Source of the DNA: an uncultured Hyphomicrobiales bacterium
Lineage (GTDB): Bacteria > Pseudomonadota > Alphaproteobacteria > Rhizobiales > Beijerinckiaceae
DNA length: 35,168 bases
Assembly: GCA_903931945.1 (NCBI GenBank)
Contig: CAIZEI010000084.1
Coordinates: 1-35,168, forward strand
Direction: 5' to 3'
The notes beneath the pieces are model-generated. The model searched no databases, was not told where the DNA came from, and saw nothing but the letters and a program-made list of their open reading frames with translations. The position numbers were made by a program, and so were the translations under genes. Positions 32,928 through 35,168 of the stretch are shown one piece after another. Within the stretch, counting starts at the first letter, position 1. The number at the start of each line of letters is the position of its first letter.

Positions 32928-33917
32928 TCAGTCGAACATGCCTGGCAGCGGGACGAACAATTCATCCACCTTCACTTCCCGGGCAATCATGTTCTGCTGA
33001 TGCAGAAAGCGGATCATCGCCTCGATGGAAGGCCGGTTCGGTTCAATCCCGTAAGGCCAGGGATCGCCGCCCATCAGCGATTCAATTTCATCATATTCCG
33101 CGTTATGCCATGGAAACATGGTGGATTGCGTGATGGTCACACGCATCAGATCGAGCGCAAATTCCTTGGCGTCATTGAACGCGCGATAGAGGCTTGAAGC
33201 GACCCACGGGTTGCGCTCATAGACCTCGCGGCGAATGCCCAGAAGATGCATGATCGGATGGATCTTCTGTTTCGCGTACATGTCGCGTTCGACCTCGCGA
33301 TAGTTCGGAAAAAGCCTGACAATGTCAGGATTCTTGCCAAATCCCGGAGGCCTCCGCGCCGGAATCATCGCATCGATCTCGCCGCGCGCCAGCAAATCGG
33401 CGAGGGAATAGCGCGAGGTGTTCTCGACAAGGTCGATCGGCTTCAGCAGCGGGCGCGTCACCGGCTGGCCATGCGGTCCGGGCTTCTCGATCGCGCCCTG
33501 CACCCATTTCACTTTTGAGAAATCGACGCCGAAATCATTCTGCAAATGCCCCCGGATCACCACCGCCGCCGTCTGGGTGTAGAGCCCGACGCCGATGCGT
33601 TTGCCTTCCAGGTCTTTGGGCGTCCTGATGCCGGAATTGCGATTGATGAAAATGAAGCCGTGGCGAAACACGCGCGAGGGGAACACAGGAATGGCGACGA
33701 AGCGATCCTCGCCGGCGTCGACCATCCTGATATATTCGGAGATCGACAATTCCGCACAATCAAAGTCGCGCCCGCCGACGAAACGGTCGAAGATCTCGCG
33801 CGAGGCTTCAATCGCGATGTAATTGAGCGCGATGCCTTCGGGTTCAACCTCGCCCGTGCGCAAGGCCTCGGTGCGATCGTAACGCCCGCAGGCGAAGGTC
33901 AATGGCAATGTGTGCAT
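32928..33917 (-). CDS. ABC substrate-binding-like protein, 4,5-dihydroxyphthalate decarboxylase family
   Basis: This 329-aa protein has no signal peptide and begins directly with the fold strand LPLTFACGRYDRT. It has the pattern of 4,5-dihydroxyphthalate decarboxylase (Pht5) and related PBP2-fold proteins: FDCAELSISEYI, IPVFPSRVFRHGFIFIN, LEGKRIGVGLYTQTAAVVIRG and MHLLGIRREVYERNPW. The lack of a signal peptide supports an enzyme or cytoplasmic sensor over a transporter part. Which is right cannot be told here; no phthalate genes are adjacent. Confidence 0.78.
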   Translation of the reverse strand: MHTLPLTFACGRYDRTEALRTGEVEPEGIALNYIAIEASREIFDRFVGGRDFDCAELSISEYIRMVDAGEDRFVAIPVFPSRVFRHGFIFINRNSGIRTPKDLEGKRIGVGLYTQTAAVVIRGHLQNDFGVDFSKVKWVQGAIEKPGPHGQPVTRPLLKPIDLVENTSRYSLADLLARGEIDAMIPARRPPGFGKNPDIVRLFPNYREVERDMYAKQKIHPIMHLLGIRREVYERNPWVASSLYRAFNDAKEFALDLMRVTITQSTMFPWHNAEYDEIESLMGGDPWPYGIEPNRPSIEAMIRFLHQQNMIAREVKVDELFVPLPGMFD

Positions 33918-33942
33918 GGGAAGAGCCGCCGGATTGTGTGTG

Positions 33943-33992
33943 ACCCTTCTCCCGCACGCGGGAGAAGTTGGCCCTGAGGGCCGGATGAGGGC
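33943..33992. repeat. Dispersed palindromic element
   Basis: Two stem-loops lie side by side. CTTCTCCCGC-AC-GCGGGAGAAG (33946-33967) is a perfect 10-bp stem. GGCCC-TGA-GGGCC (33970-33982) follows. The flanks ACCCT and AGGG(CG) can pair around both, giving a three-way fold. The layout CCCTTCTCCCGC...GGGAGAAG.TGGC...GCCGGATGAGGG is one I recall as an abundant repeat in Hyphomicrobiales genomes. Only one copy is seen in this window. Confidence 0.7.
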
Positions 33993-34001
33993 GCCGCCAA
34001 T

Positions 34002-34559
34002 TCAGCTCTTCAACTGTTTCGCCAGTTTCACCAGCGCAGCAAGATGCGCCTTCATGAAATCGCGGCCCTGCTGATCGATAAATTTGCCGTCGGCGTCGAA
34101 TTTCGTATGGCCCGCGCCGATCATCACCTGCGGCTGATTGACGGCATAGACGTCAAGCCCGACGAGAATGCCGCGCAGATGCGATTGCGCCCGCGCAGTG
34201 CCCGCTGCGCCGCCCGCAACGCCAAAAATGCCGGCCGCCTTATAGGCGAAGGGCTGGTTCGGCGGGCGCGAGCACCAGTCCAGCACATTTTTCAGCGCGG
34301 GGGTGACGCTGTAGTTATATTCCGGGCAGGCGAACAGAAACGCGTCGGCGACGCGCACCTTTTCGCGGAATGCGAGAACGTCAGGCGGAAACGAGCCTTC
34401 ATGCCGCAAATCCTCGTTGTACAGGGGAAGATGACCGATCTCCGCGATCTCGATCTCGACCCCTTCCGGCGCAAGCTCCCGGGCGGCGTGCAAGGAAGCG
34501 GTGTTCATCGATTTCTTGCGCAGGCTGCCGGAAATGGCGAGGATTTTGAACGTGCTCAT
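34002..34559 (-). CDS. NADPH-dependent FMN reductase family protein
   Basis: This flavodoxin-like reductase has 185 aa. The FMN-phosphate loop is ISGSLRKKSMN near the start. PEYNYSVTPALKNVLDWCSR near 80-98 and GGAAGTARAQSHLR are typical of the ChrR/azoreductase/SsuE-like group. It transfers electrons from NAD(P)H to FMN, quinones or chromate. I chose the ATG at 34559 with GGAGAG upstream; a TTG two codons earlier is possible. It could supply FMNH2 to the LLM oxidoreductase 4 kb away, but there is no direct link. Confidence 0.87.
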   Translation of the reverse strand: MSTFKILAISGSLRKKSMNTASLHAARELAPEGVEIEIAEIGHLPLYNEDLRHEGSFPPDVLAFREKVRVADAFLFACPEYNYSVTPALKNVLDWCSRPPNQPFAYKAAGIFGVAGGAAGTARAQSHLRGILVGLDVYAVNQPQVMIGAGHTKFDADGKFIDQQGRDFMKAHLAALVKLAKQLKS

Positions 34560-34646
34560 GAGCAAGGCTCTCCCGATGGATGGAATGGCTGTTCCTTTAA
34601 GGGGGAAACGTCAGGGAGGCAATTGCAGGCTGCGATCGGAGGGTTC

Positions 34647-34685
34647 AAAAAACGGGGGCCTGCGCCAAACCTTTGGCGCAGGCCC
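34647..34685 (-). terminator. Strong intrinsic terminator of the Cys-rich gene
   Basis: A perfect 14-bp stem (34656-34669 with 34672-34685) with a 2-base loop reads on the minus strand into CGG-complement CCG and then TTTTTT (34647-34652). It begins 17 bases below the stop codon of the gene at 34702, so it supports that this small gene is truly transcribed. Confidence 0.85.
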
Positions 34686-34701
34686 GTGCATGGCGCCGCG
34701 C

Positions 34702-35040
34702 TCAGCCCCGCTCAAGAATGTCGGCCTCGGCATTCATGCCACGACTGCGCGCATAGGGAATCATTGCCGTGCAAAAGGCGTCGAAAGTTTGGGTGAAGCA
34801 CGATCGACCATGGACGCAATCGCGGCGGCGGACGCAGCGGGCTTCCCCGTACATGTTGTAAAATTCGAAGTCACAGCACAGTGCGCGTATCTCCGACGCA
34901 AGTTCCCTGTCTGCCGCTAGGCCCTCTTCGCATTGCTTCCGCCGCAATATGCTTTTGATCAGCGTGCCGAAGAAATTGGAGCCGTCGCGCTCGTCGCCAT
35001 CGATTGAATCAGGTTGCAATTCGGTCTGTCCATTTTTCAC
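34702..35040 (-). CDS. Small Cys-rich hypothetical protein
   Basis: This 112-aa protein has seven cysteines, including a CC pair near 55-56 and C-x5-C-x5-C-x8-C further on. It starts with GTG at 35040, preceded by GGAGG at a 5-base spacing. A strong terminator sits 17 bases downstream. Coding is therefore well supported although I recognise no family. The acidic, polar N-terminus and the clustered cysteines would fit a metal- or iron-sulfur-binding or a regulatory role, which is speculation. There is no signal peptide or membrane segment. Confidence 0.65.
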   Translation of the reverse strand: MKNGQTELQPDSIDGDERDGSNFFGTLIKSILRRKQCEEGLAADRELASEIRALCCDFEFYNMYGEARCVRRRDCVHGRSCFTQTFDAFCTAMIPYARSRGMNAEADILERG

Positions 35041-35168
35041 ACGCGCCTCCGCCTTGCCGCGACGTTTTTGCGCCCGGCGTTTGCTCTGGTTCTGTCCCTC
35101 GAAAAACTTGAGGGGCGGGGGGCGCCGTCCTGGCCGACGCGGGTGGTTCGTCCGCAGTGTGTGGATGC

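Overview
This 35 kb window is chromosomal DNA of a GC-rich alphaproteobacterium, most likely of the order Hyphomicrobiales (Rhizobiales). Three things suggest this: the order infA – maf – yacG – tRNA-Phe, the protein-level resemblance of most genes, and a CTTCTCCCGC/GCGGGAGAAG-type palindromic repeat of a kind I recall from this order. The family-level assignment is open. I see no phage, insertion sequence or CRISPR array.

Layout. 1-435: no convincing gene, with a run of three short hairpins. 436-1815 (minus): tRNA-Phe, yacG, maf and infA. 2045-3599 (minus): hpaH and hpaI, two late steps of an aromatic meta-cleavage pathway. 3691-5318 (minus): nasT and nasS, the nitrate-responsive antiterminator and its sensor. 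5319-5719: a regulatory region with a sigma-54 promoter and a two-hairpin leader fitting the ANTAR RNA target. 5720-12550 (plus): nirB, nirD, nasA and narK, a complete nitrate-assimilation operon closed by a strong intrinsic terminator at 12577. 12651-15125: helicase hrpB. 15122-18788 (minus): alpha/beta hydrolase, SDR, moeA (molybdenum cofactor) and a LolA-like protein. 19140-22007: DUF3307 membrane protein, a TctC-type binding protein and fumarylacetoacetase. 22119-26287: a DUF1800/DUF1501 pair facing an exported metallophosphoesterase and an amicyanin-like cupredoxin. 26417-31370: CE4 deacetylase-like protein, an orphan NitT/TauT-type binding protein, a luciferase-like monooxygenase with an overlapping hydrolase, and a class II aldolase. 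31527-32875: ECF sigma factor and anti-sigma factor. 32928-35040: a second orphan binding protein, a palindromic repeat, an FMN reductase and a small Cys-rich protein with its own terminator.

How it works together. The best-supported system is nitrate assimilation. NarK imports nitrate or nitrite, NasA reduces nitrate, and NirB/NirD reduce nitrite to ammonium. MoeA helps make the molybdenum cofactor NasA needs. RpoN would start transcription when nitrogen is limiting. The transcript would begin almost directly with two hexaloop hairpins (A at loop position 1, G at position 4) that NasT should bind when NasS senses nitrate. The rest of the window looks like scattered catabolic and uptake genes, with several binding proteins whose transporter partners are not in view.
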